Part shown: positions 53,913-64,000 of the stretch, in pieces
How positions within the stretch are numbered: position 1 is the first letter of the stretch
Layout: every line of letters begins with the position of its first letter
Assembly (NCBI GenBank): GCA_031216915.1
Contig: CM062296.1
Location: 663,339,838-663,403,837, forward strand
Origin: Pictodentalium vernedei
Lineage: Eukaryota; Mollusca; Scaphopoda; Dentaliida; Dentaliidae
Reading direction: 5' to 3'
DNA: 64,000 nucleotides
The notes under the pieces: model-generated
Told to the model about the DNA's origin: nothing
Databases searched by the model: none
The model's input: only the letters and a program-made list of their open reading frames with translations
Program-made: the position numbers and the translations under genes

Positions 53913-54885
53913 ATGAAGGAGTTTGAATTTGATGACTTTAACACTCGCGGAAAGTCGGAAGCGAGGGATATTGACCAGCTTCACTGACGAAGTCAGTGTC
54001 ACGGGGACGATTCCGCTGTGAGGTGAGGCTAGCGTTTATGCCACTGCTGGTCGTGCCAGCGCAGAGTCCATGCTTTCTTTGCAGCAAGAGCTTCTACAAT
54101 CAGCTGTAAATGACTACCACAACGCCCTTGGGCAGGCTGGCAAAAAACCTACCACGGGGCGCGACTATTCAAAGTTTAAGCTCACTGATGGGCGGCTGCA
54201 CCTAAAGGCCTACCCAGGGATAACAATTGTGAACACCTGCACCGGCGGTCCCCTTGCGTTATCAACAGCTGCAAGTCGCGTAATAGTTCTGTCGTGCACA
54301 AGCTGGAGTTTGTAGATTGGAGGAAGGCGAAGAAGAAACTGACCCCAAAGCTGTTTCAGCCCTGCAAACTGCTGACGATAAATTGGGTGAGGCGGCAGCG
54401 TTGTTGTCTGACGAGCTGTCCACGATAGCAATGGATAACGTGAAATCCGGTGCACAGAAAACGGAGAACACAGTTCACAGCGCCGTAACAGTTCTGACTG
54501 ACGAAGAAGAGACCGCACTGAAAACGATCGGTGCCCCCCCCCCCCCCCCCCCCAACACTCGACACATCAGGGTTGAAACATGCCGTCAGAGAATTCAGAG
54601 GCCTGGACAGGGCCATGCAGACTATTCGAGGTGAGCATACCCACAACTTAGCCCGACGTTCCAAGTTTGATGACCACATTGCTCAGGAAAGAAGGAAGCT
54701 TACAGAGGCGCATGGGCTTGACGATGGGCACATGGTGCGGCACATTGGATCATGTGTTGCTTGTCCCTCTGCAACATTGCTGCCTGTTGCTCTGCAACTG
54801 TTAGTCGCCCCTGCGCACTCGGTGAAGATGTTCCATCTGTTGATGTACCATTTAAATTTACACCCAGCTTCTGGTCTGGGGTAGC
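53913..54885 (+). pseudogene. Unassigned plus-strand gene of Polinton 2
   Basis: Starts at ATG 53913 (MKEFEFDDFNTRGKSEARDI), divergent from the capsid gene ~110 bp away. Frame-shifted continuations read QELLQSAVNDYHNALGQ, KFKLTDGRLHLKAYPG, then an Ala/Asp/Glu-rich helical region (LGEAAALLSDELSTIA). A poly-C tract at 54535-54553 shifts the frame, and ARRSKFDDHIAQERRKLTEA follows. It looks like a mostly helical, possibly coiled-coil virion protein. Family unknown. Confidence 0.5.
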
Positions 54886-55973
54886 CATGACGATTTCATT
54901 GTTCTACCCTGCCACCTGTCCGATGTGTGGAGGCATATCTGATGGGGCCATATACAGGCTGATCCCGAATACAAAATCAGCCTTGGAGCCCGCAAACTGT
55001 AGGACATTCTGATAGCGCTTGGCTGCTGTTGTTAGATCAACTGGGCATCTTTGACGTTCGCCACGAATTGTTTTTGCGCATCAAAGGATGTGCCCATTCC
55101 CAAGATGCGGTGTGAGTTTGGACCTGGGATACAAGAATCGCCCAAACATAGGTGCGAAATGAATCATTCAGCCTCTCAACACCACGCCGAGTGAAACCCT
55201 CTGACGTATCGAGAATAAACGTCGTCCACGCATATGCAGCGGTCTTGTCCTGTTCTATTCTATTCTATTCCCGACGAGAATGTGGTCTTTTTGTACATAC
55301 GAACGGTTGTCTGGGAGCACACAGGGGTGAACAACATAAACCTGTGATCATACACCCCATGGTTAAAGCCATTACATGCTCGTCCTGGTTTGTCCAGAGG
55401 TTGTATACCTACCCCAACCCATGGTTTATGTCATGTCGCTTCCAATTAGTATTCGGAGGCACCCAGAATTCTCCGCTGATATGCCCTCCTGTCATAAGGG
55501 TTGTTCAGTCCATCCCATGCTCGATCTTGGGTCAGCGATGCCTGGATTTCATCCAAGATCCGTCGGATCTGGAAGTAGACATGGAAAGTGTACATAGCAT
55601 TCATTACTAGGACGATCGGCTGCAACCAAGAGGTCTTCTTTCGATACATCGCATCCAGTTGTAGCGCACCAAAAAGCAAAGTTGACCTGGTTCTGCGAGA
55701 CCTGCATCGCGCTTGTGTTATTGTTCCATGCCTGCACTAGCTCGTCACTGGTCACGCGTGGTACACGGTACTTCTGGAACACATTTGTGAAGGTGACCTC
55801 AAAGGCCCTTCGTTGGCCTGTTGCGTCGCAACATGCGATGCATGTTGTACGATGATGTAGCAGTTGTGTCGTAACAGCAACTGCGTAGCCCCTAGTTTTG
55901 CAGTGCTGCGGAAGACCCCGCCCGCTTCATAATTGGGATTTCTATTGAAAGTAAAGGACTCTTCACCCATCAT
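54690..55973 (-). pseudogene. Conserved-looking minus-strand gene next to the right terminal repeat
   Basis: From 55973 (MMGEESFTFNRNPNYEAGG) the minus strand reads through several frames: FQKYRVPRVTSDELVQAW, VNFAFWCATTGC, MNAMYTFHVYFQIRRIL, LNNPYDRRAYQR and, near 55200, AYAWTTFILDTSEGFTRRGV. About 430 codons in total. The start lies at the inner edge of the terminal repeat, as usual for the outermost Polinton gene. I believe it is a structural protein of these elements but cannot name it. Confidence 0.55.
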
Positions 55974-55974
55974 T

Positions 55975-56520
55975 CCGAGGGCATGAGGGATAGTAAATGA
56001 GGCCTCATTGAGGGATTTCTCGTGTCCCTCATGGCCTCATACGACAAAAAAGTGATTCTCCAGAAAGTATCCTCGATAGGTATCCTCAAATAATACAATA
56101 CAAGGCCATAGGTATCCTCAAATACTGAAATGTGGCTAAGAGTGATAGTAAATGAGGCCTCATTGAGGGATTTTTTCATGACCCTCATGACCCTCATGGC
56201 CTCATTTCTTTTGAGGGCATGAGGGGTAGTAAATGAGGCCTCATTGAGGGATTTCTCATGGCCCTCATGGCCTCAGAGGACAAAAAAAGGGATTCCATAA
56301 CCAGAGACGTTTCACAAAAAGGGATTCCATGGGGCGTGACCATTGGATATAGAGGTGATGAGAATCGGATAGGACTTCGTTGTAATAAGAGGAGATAACT
56401 CTGCATAGAGATTACGGGGATGAAGCAATCTGTTCGGTTAGTTAGCGCCAGTAAAGTGAACTGATTGGGTGATCTAGATAATGAAACAACAAGAGTACTC
56501 GGAATAGGGTAGGAACTACT
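55975..56520 (+). repeat. Inner part of the right terminal repeat of Polinton 2
   Basis: Three blocks GAGGCCTCATTGAGGGATTT with TATCCTCAAATAATACAATA match the 227-bp array at 10541-11566. The part 56380-56515 (GAGATAACTCTGCATA, AAACAACAAGAGTACT) matches 17000-17140 in the foldback element in the same orientation. Confidence 0.75.
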
Positions 56521-56782
56521 GGTATTACGTACCACCTTACTAGTAACAGGATAATACAAAGTATTTGGTAGGTTAATACTATCAACGGTTAAGATGGGAC
56601 CTACAGGGGAATATACCAACCATACTCTGCTGCCGTTCTGTATTACCATGCATTAACTCCACCCCAGAATACCGCTTGATAATATGAAGCACCTGGTGGA
56701 TCAGTAGTACCAGGGGCCAACAAGAGACCTACAGGGTATGTACAGCCTATACTATACTACCGTTCTAAACTACCAAGCATTA

Positions 56783-56813
<31 letters not shown>

Positions 56814-57140
56814 ACAAACACACAATATCACTAGACCTACCATAACGTACTACATATACCAGCCATATAATAAAAAAAGCAATCAGTTGGTTAATAGTAC
56901 CAAGCACTAACGGGGGGCCTATAGGGGTATATACCACCCATACTATACTACCGTTCTAAACTACCAGGCGTTACCCCTACCCACAGTACCTCTATGCCTA
57001 GCATTACCTACTATCTATACCAGTCATAGGATAACATGAAGCATTTAGTGGATTAATAGTACTAAGGGCTAACATGGGACTTGTAGGGGTACAAAGCTTA
57101 CATCGTATACTACCACACTAGACTACCATGCATTACCCCC

Positions 57141-57171
<31 letters not shown>

Positions 57172-57770
57172 AATAACGTCTGGTCTTACATACCTCCTAG
57201 ACCAGTCACATAAAGCATTAGGACTCCACGGAGGCATATATCGCCCATACTAAATTGCCGTTCTATACTACCAGGCATTACTCTCCACCACCCCCCCCCC
57301 CCCCCCCACCCACACCCCACAATACCACTTGACCTGCCATAACGCACTACCTATACCAGTAATAGAATAATACTAAGCAATCAGTTGGTTAAGAATACCT
57401 AGGACTAACAGGGGACCTACAGCGGTATATACAATGCATCCTATGCCCCACTTCTAAACAAACGATTATAATACTGCCTGGCCTAGCATTACGAACTACC
57501 ATTAACAGCTATAAGGCAATACAAAGGGTCGGTAGGTTAATAGTACTAAGGGGGTACTAGACCAACAGACCGTTCATCCTATACTGCCAGTCTGAACCAC
57601 CAAGGACTATCTCGCAATACCGCACAGGGCGACCATGCATTACCCCAATCCCCACAATACTGCTTGATCTAGCTATAGTAGACAGAGGATAATATGAAGG
57701 TCCAAGGGCTAATAGTATACCTACATGGATATACACCACCACTACCATATCACTGCCACCACCCCCAACT
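56521..57770. repeat. ~170-bp satellite with embedded poly-C/(CA)n
   Basis: Six to seven diverged units with GGTTAATAGTACTAAGG, GGGACCTACAGGGGTATATAC, CATACTATACTACCGTTCTA and a C-run followed by ACACAC (56784-56815, 57130-57170, 57290-57320). The array sits inside the terminal repeat of Polinton 2 and is absent from the foldback copy. It may include the expansion of a terminal-repeat segment. Confidence 0.8.
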
Positions 57771-58680
57771 TACGTGAAGCCCGACAAATCCTGACCGGAA
57801 TAACGTTATGTCAGGTTGTATAGTGGACAACAAAACAACAGTGGTCAACATCTCTGTGACATCGCGAGCGCATCATGACGTCACGACGTCAATAGCAACG
57901 TCAACCCTTTCGCGGAGAAAAACTTTCAAGAAAACTCATCTTCCCCTTCCATTTTCCATCACATACCCATTATATACCCATAGCCCTAGGTGTACATATA
58001 TCACTATACATACCATAGCATACCATATATGCAGTACGTACACCACTTGCCGGATCAAGCTGGATAGTGCCGACATTTTGCACCGGCAAAAATTGCACCG
58101 GCAAAAGTCCAGTTCCTATGGGAATTTAACACCAGCTGCACCGGCAAAAGTCAGGGTAATACTACTAGATGTATGTTGCCCCTGTGTCTACGGGTTCGCT
58201 ATAGGCACCGCTGTAAAGTAATGATAATAAATTAAAACTTCAGCAAAGTAGAAATTACATATCAAAACCAAAGGCTTAAGAGATCCTAAAACGCTCTCCT
58301 TGATCAAGTTGCCTATAGGGAATGGGGTGGTGAAGGTACGAGTGGGAGTGAGAGTTTTTTTCTGACTTGTTCAGTCACGATGAGAATGAGTTTTGAAAAG
58401 GAGAGCATTTTCACAACCAATTTGAATTGAATTTCAACTAAAAAAATACTATTTTTCCGCGGGAGTTTAAAAAAATGGCATTTGAAATTATTTTCTATTT
58501 TTAATCAGATAATTCCCATAATGTTGGGGTGGGGTGGGTGGGGTGGGGTGGGGGGGGGTCTCTGGCATGTATTAGGTGCATGCCACCCAATATTACTCCA
58601 TATCAACTTGGGATCAAGTCCATCAATCTGTTCTGAAACTTGAAATGTTAACGAGGGGGACATGAGATCCGGCGTGAGAT
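57771..58680. other. Remainder of Polinton 2 right end, no gene
   Basis: Contains three GCACCGGCAAAA repeats (58081-58155) and a G-rich GGGGTGGGGTGG run at 58525-58558. No coding sequence is supported. Confidence 0.5.
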
Positions 58681-58830
58681 CAGGCTGAATTGGGGCGTCT
58701 TCCCCATAGTGATACGTATCACTTTGTGGATGACGTCACAACATGGCCGATTACTGGGGCTACTTGACAACCCAACATGACGTAACTAGGTCACATGACC
58801 ATGACGTCGCATGAGATTCAGCAACTACTC
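58681..58830 (+). repeat. Outer terminal-repeat remnant of Polinton 2
   Basis: CCCCATAGTGATACGT, GATGACGTCACAACATGG and AGGTCACATGACCATGACGTC match the factor-site cluster at 17735-17830. The extreme terminus CATACTACT is missing here, though AGTAGTATGTTTGAGG occurs in inverse orientation at 59289. Confidence 0.65.
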
Positions 58831-58869
58831 GTTTAACTCTTTTCCAACGTAACGGCCAAAACCGGCCAG

Positions 58870-59290
58870 CGTTATTCACAAAAATCGCCAATTTTTTTCA
58901 TTTTTTGTCTCAAAACATAGGTTATGACCCCTCATTGGAACGAGCTCATCGTGATCCTTCCAAAGAGAGGTCATAACCTATATTTTTTAGACAAAAAAAT
59001 GAAAAAAATTAGTTATTCAAGAATTTTGTTTGCAAGTGTCGTCTGCTTTTCATGTTAGGTAAAGGCTTAACTGTGAACATGGAATTTGCTGGTGAGCGTA
59101 CTTTTGTATTTCACTCTCGATAAAGACTTAGCAGTGGCCGACAAGACAATCGAGTGATACTGTGGTTCGTGAAAATAATTTGAATGAATTGCATATATTT
59201 CCCCATTCAGTTCCCCTCGATATATCCCGATTTTGTGGGAAATACAAAAGTCTGCTCACCTGCAAATTTCATGTTCACAGTTAAATGAGT
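58870..59290. mobile_element. Nested hairpin element
   Basis: An inner inverted repeat (58888-58930 with 58965-59008, arms with CATAGGTTATGACC) and a second (59064-59110 with 59235-59285, arms with TAACTGTGAACATG). No coding capacity; probable MITE-like sequences. Confidence 0.6.
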
Positions 59291-60529
59291 AGTATGTTTG
59301 AGGATTTCGTAAATGATCAATGTGTTCAGTATGATAGGTTGGTGACGTCAGATTGCCCCCCCCCCCCCCTCCCCTCACAATATCCGGATGGGGCTTAAGG
59401 TGCTCTCACAATACCCGGATGAGGCTTAAGGTTAGAGCAAATCGTGTGGTTTCGCCATTAGCCTCATAGCCTCACGCGATGAAAAATACGGTACAGAAAA
59501 CAGTCTGTTATAAAATATGGATAGGGGCCTACGGCCCTCGAATTTCCGGGCGAGGACATGAAGGGGCTTGGCATTAGATCTCTCTGGTGGATATCTTCAT
59601 AGCATTCATTGTCTCGTGAGTGCAAAAAAAAACGAACTAACACTTCTAGAACAAAACCGATCGAAACATATTGGGAGTAGATAAGAGAAGTCAGGAAACT
59701 TCTAAACAAACGGTTACAAAGTGGTAGTAGGCCATCAGCACTACACAACCAATATATACACCAGAACACTGGGACTCAACCGCGTAACTACGTGCTCCCC
59801 AAGAAGTTAAAATGGCAGCTTCAGAGCCGACTTGTAGTAAGCAGAACATGCTCAAGAGCCCAGGTAAGGCAGAAAGCACGGTTTCTTATTAGTGAAACCA
59901 ACGGATCGTACACACCACCATATAACATTATAAAGACTATACCACTGTGTGCTGCCCCCACTTATACGGAACAAGTCGCGTGTGACCAACGTACCGACTG
60001 AAAGGTCCAACAAGAGCCCGAAACCCGGACTGCCACCTACACACCCCCACACCTTTACCTCGCCCCTCTTCTATCCAGTGAAATTTGCCCCCATAGCAAC
60101 TACGCGCTATGTTAGAAACAGTGATGACGTCCACCATCAAATAAAATTGATGAAGGAAATACGTGACACCAGCCTACCGTGCAGGCACACTAACATCACT
60201 TATCACCATAGCAATGGGCCTAACACAACCACAAGGCCGCCCACATGCCCTAATGATAAACAACCTGGTGTTACGAGAAACATGGCTAATGACGTCATTA
60301 TCGTCAACCCAAAAACGCACCACCGGAGCCCTGGCCTACTTAAATTGATATCCTCAACCAAAAGTGAAACTTATTCACAAGTAAATGTCCTCAGTGAGGG
60401 CATCCATATATGAACCAAGAAGATGGACTTTAAATGTTGAGCAACCGTCTGTGCAGTATTTTTCTACTTTAAAAAGACAAGAAGGCCAAATATTCAGTGT
60501 GGACAATCAAAAGCTAAAAAAAATTGCTC
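59291..60529. other. Unassigned stretch
   Basis: C-run at 59357-59370, then no recognised gene. Overlapping short frames on both strands lack any family signature. Confidence 0.45.
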
Positions 60530-60740
60530 GTTTTAATAACTCTTTGGTCCAACGTTGGTTTGTCGCGGTTCCAATATGAGAAGGCTTTGAATAACCCTGT
60601 GCTCCCAAATGCCGCCCCTTCTCGCCCCTTCCTTCTCTCCTCCCAACATTCAGAAATGAACTGTTTAATGCCATTCCGAAGCCTATTTCTCTCTTCCCAA
60701 TCTCAATGATCAGCATAAAACCCTCTCCTTCGAATCAACC
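60530..60740 (-). mobile_element. LINE 3' fragment
   Basis: Reverse-strand sequence diverged from 38690-38880, sharing TATGAGAAGG, CTCCCAACAxTC and CTTCCCAATCTC (plus-strand spelling). It is the 3' part of the LINE described at 38684-39885. No RT is present. Confidence 0.6.
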
Positions 60741-61887
60741 AATAATCATCTTTTCTTCGTCCCAGATCCCTCCTCCTCATTATACTCATAGTGAAGACTG
60801 TTCAGTCTTACTGATATTTTGCACGTCCTAAGCAAAAGTGCTCCTGGTTCTCCATTACTCTCAAATTATACATGATTTGACGCTCGTATTACCGTCTTTC
60901 TTAATTTCCCTAAGCGCCAGCGACCTCGATCTCAGTTTGAATAGCAATGATTCCCCTACCAGATGCCACCCAGGTACCCATTAATAGTGATGTGTCCTCA
61001 TGAGGGCCGCCCAAAAGCCTCTTTGCTTTGATCCACCGGTCAGGCGAAATTCCAAGCGGAATCCAGTAAAACCAAGCGGAAGGTCCAATCTTACTCAGAA
61101 TATCCTTTATCTCTGAACATCACCCACAACCTACATTATGAAGCTCCTACTAATAACCGAGCAGAAGGCTCTGGCGGAAAAATACCAGGTAGAAGGTTTC
61201 CCGCCACCTCGTTGTATATTTTGATGAAATATTGTGATTAAAGTACAATTTGCTTGGGTGTAATAGCTTAAAACACCTTTAAGTCAGCCGCCTCACCCAT
61301 TGAAGCCCATAAATTTATTACTCTATTTTCCTTCTGCATGATTCAGCTAAATTCTGCTTAGTATTTCGCCCCATTGTGATCCAACACATCCCTTTGCACG
61401 ATCCAATATGACAAATTATTTAAATTAGACATTATAGTTTGTTTATTTATTTATTTTTGATTTTTATTCAATTATTAAGAAGGGGGTGCTGGTAGTGTTA
61501 TTGTGCGTGTTTTTATGTATTTGTGTAGTGTATCCTATTGGGAGCCTCTTGTTACCGTTGAAATGGAGAAAAACCAAATCGGCTTTTATGGCGGAAATAT
61601 GCGAAAAGTACCGGAATGTAGTATTACTCTAACTTCCGTTGCTTTCTCCTGCTTCCTTGGAGACCAAACAAAAATGGACGATATTCAGGATGAAAAGGTG
61701 AAATTTTGTTTTCAGATTCACAATTTTGAGGAAGCAAAAGCTTAATTACTAGGTCTGATTTGATTTTTAGTTTCAGGACATTGATTCTTTTTTCTATCAT
61801 AAACCACACACCGGAGCATAATTAAGTACTTGTGTGTTTGAGTCTTGTATTACATTTCACGAATTACCCAAATCCAATTTTTTTTAA
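60741..61887. other. Unassigned stretch
   Basis: No gene recognised. An 80-codon plus frame at 61503-61745 has no known domain. Confidence 0.45.
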
Positions 61888-63822
61888 TGTGCTATATAAC
61901 TTAGAACTTAAGTAAGGGAGATTTGTTTACATTGAAATTCCCAACTCTGATATTTCCTTAATTCAAATTAAATACACACACATTATACATCAAAATGAAG
62001 ATTGTGATGTATAGAATACGGAAAATATATGCAATCAACACACCGACTTCACAGCAAGCACTAAATTGACGAATCCTGGAACTTGAATGGAAGTCTGCTA
62101 CCGTATTTGAACCAGAACTGATAACAAAATAATATTTCAGACAAACAATTCATGGCTAACTGTGCTTCAGATATCCAAGAACAAAGCTAGGACATCAAAA
62201 TTCTTCAAAATGCAGCAACAGAGCTGCAAGGAGGTAAATTCCAAAATGCTCAGCTTTGTTTACTTTGTGTGTTTATTTCAATTTTCAGTCGAGGTCATTC
62301 TGACTGAAAGAGCACTGATATACAGAGACTGATTTTGCCATATCTCTTGCAAGGTATTTTGACACCCGTTGAAATTTCTTAGAATTACGTGATTGGTTTT
62401 CGGTATAAATTCATGGTATTGCATGGTTGACGGTCATGGAACGGGATCAGGTCGTTTCGTCCCATTTTGGTTGTTTCGTCCCATTTATTTTGGTCGTTTC
62501 ATCCCATGTAGATTTTTCACTTTGGTCGTTTCGTCCCATGTGGATTTTTCACTTTGGACGTTTCATCCCATTCGAGATTGACGTGAAAACGCCTAGCTGC
62601 CCAAATTTATAAACTTATCTTGTTCTGTAACAAACGTGTAATTGCTCTTTGTTAGGTTCTTTTTTGTTTATGTGAATTTGTCGGTCAATCAAACAAACCA
62701 TTATGTCTTTTGTTACTAATCTCAATGTGGACTCACAGTATTTTTTGTTTGTTTTCAATAATCTTGATAAAGATTGTAATTGTATTTTTGTTGTTGTTAA
62801 TTGAGTGAATAAGTCAGTCTGTCAAACACTTTTACTTGCTGCTTGTTGTAAGTACAGCCTTCTGTTGTGTGTGATTGATCAAGCCGGCTGTTTGTATAAA
62901 CACCAGTGCGTCTCTTTGATATGTCTGTATGGGCATAATAGGACCGACTGTTGCCTTTCAAACCTAGGGGATTTGTTTTTATATGCTTGACTATATATTT
63001 TACAACATCCTTTTCGCTGATTTTAAGAAATATCATCGTACCCATGAGGGCGATATGTTTGATGATGAGTTCAAAGAAAAAGTGTAAAAAAAATAAAATA
63101 ATACCCGATTCGTCGTCATTATATGTCCCGTTGTGACTTAACCCTTTAACAAATTGGTCAAAACTGCACAACAAATGAATGAGCCTGAAATGTCTTACAT
63201 TTTCCCCAGTAAAACCATGCATATATTATTGGAACTAACTGATCAAGCTGGTTCCAATGATGTCCATATTTGCATAGTCTCACTGAGAAATAATCATAAA
63301 AAATCAACAAAATTTGAGATTACCTAGCCAATCTCGGATGGTATGAAACGTCCAAAGTGAAAAATCCACATGGGACGAAACGACCAAAGTGAAAAATCTA
63401 CATGAAACGAAACAACCAAAATAAATGGGACGAAACGACTAGAACCCTCATGGAACCCATCTTCCATAAAAAATGCAGACAGTGTTGTCCTTTTCACAAA
63501 TGCAATCCTATCACTGTATCCTAGATGTTTTGAATGCATAGCTTTGTTCTTGGATATCTGAAGCTTTTCGACCATGAGTTCTTCTCCGGAAATATTATTT
63601 TATTACCAGTTCTGATACAAGTATGGTAACAGACTTTCAGGAACCATTGTTGTCTGCTGTCAACTCTGTGGGCTGATTTTATATATCCTTCATGTTCTAT
63701 ACATCACAACCTTCTATTTGATGTATAATTTGAGTATATTTAATTTGAATTTATGGAATATTAGATGTGGGAGTTTCAAAGTAAACAAATTTCCCTTACT
63801 TATATAGCACCTTAAAGCAATG
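61888..63822. mobile_element. 1.9-kb foldback element with long inverted arms
   Basis: Left arm 61888-62585 and right arm 63330-63822 are imperfect inverted copies. Paired segments include GTGCTATATAA/TTATATAGCAC at the ends, GATATCCAAGAACAAAGCT and its mirror (62169 and 63540), and a repeated GGTCGTTTCGTCCCATG block. The arms are unequal because the left has extra sequence. The unique centre (62586-63330) has no supportable gene. Structure is that of a non-autonomous foldback transposon of unknown superfamily. Confidence 0.75.
62440..62580 (+). repeat. GGTCGTTTCGTCCCATG short repeat
   Basis: Five or six copies of GGTCGTTTCGTCCCATGTGG, some followed by ATTTTTCACTTT. The inverted set is at 63338-63445. 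Open frames here are artefacts. Confidence 0.85.
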
Positions 63823-64000
63823 TATGTTTCTATCACTATTATTCGTATCAGATAAAGAATGGCAGTTGACAATTATTGTGCGTGGAAAAAAAACACAGAG
63901 GTCTGGATTAGGATTTTAAATGGATTCAAAGTTTATTTGATGTACATTTGGTGGAGGTGGGTGGTTAACTGAAAATTTTGTTCGGTTTCGGTTTTGTTAT
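63823..64000. other. Window end, no feature
   Basis: Unique-looking AT-rich sequence with no recognised element. Confidence 0.5.

Larger units (their letters stand above)
44600..58830. mobile_element. Polinton/Maverick element 2, left end lost
   Basis: Carries the Polinton core set: protein-primed DNA polymerase B (+), retroviral-type integrase (-), packaging ATPase (-), major capsid protein (-), several conserved structural-type genes, and from 55975 a right terminal repeat homologous to the foldback element at 13664-17889. The left terminal repeat is not found; LINE sequence abuts near 44500. Every large gene has frameshifts or stops. Virion-type genes are typical of the family and do not mean an active virus. 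Confidence 0.85.

Noticed and set aside
62393..62612. Plus-strand frames over the GTTTCGTCCCATG repeats
   Set aside because: Artefacts of a short tandem repeat; the same pattern appears inverted at 63324-63575.

Overview
This window is a transposon graveyard from a metazoan, most likely an aquatic invertebrate. Intron-like GT/AG boundaries, a FLYWCH/PHD Mutator-like transposase, Gypsy and LINE reverse transcriptases, two Polinton/Maverick elements and several foldback elements or MITEs are all visible. I found no ordinary host gene. Nearly every coding region is broken by frameshifts or stops, and these are reported as breaks, not repaired.

Layout. Positions 829-3072 hold a decayed PHD-FLYWCH-MULE transposase. 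Positions 3108-4330 are short repeats and a palindromic MITE. Positions 4331-9130 are mostly featureless. Positions 9130-12276 contain pieces of a Polinton terminal repeat and a 227-bp tandem array. Positions 13664-17889 are a 4.2-kb foldback element with ~1.8-kb arms, 5'-AG termini and an imperfect 6-bp target duplication, sitting inside a ~300-bp tandem repeat. From 21545 runs a degraded Gypsy retrotransposon. Its integrase is interrupted at 27383 by a 14,823-bp Polinton (27384-42206, perfect 6-bp duplication AGTATC), and the Gypsy sequence resumes at 42207. A rearranged LINE (42609-44470) is followed by a second, left-truncated Polinton (about 44600-58830). This carries DNA polymerase B, integrase, packaging ATPase and major capsid genes and a long right terminal repeat. 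The last 5 kb hold hairpin elements, a LINE scrap and a 1.9-kb foldback element.

The most interesting system is inside the first Polinton. It carries an intact 102-aa gene (30518-30826) with a histone fold that aligns along its length with the core of histone H4 but lacks the basic tail. The gene has a TATA box 44 nt before its start codon. About 32 nt after its stop comes a histone-type 3' stem-loop, then a purine-rich element like the U7 snRNA target. Similar stem-loops follow other genes of this element on both strands, two of them nearly canonical and followed by AGAAAGAGCTTC. A further copy sits at the edge of the second Polinton. Genes are arranged head to head across shared, often palindromic, TATA-containing promoters, as in replication-dependent histone gene pairs. 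I infer that this Polinton lineage ends its mRNAs by the S-phase histone pathway and encodes its own H4-like protein, perhaps to package or time expression of its DNA. I know of no description of this, but could not search.

The genes of both Polintons form the usual module: protein-primed polymerase for replication, integrase for insertion, and ATPase, capsid protein and cysteine protease for virion-like assembly. The polymerase, integrase, ATPase and capsid copies here are decayed, and the protease is truncated.
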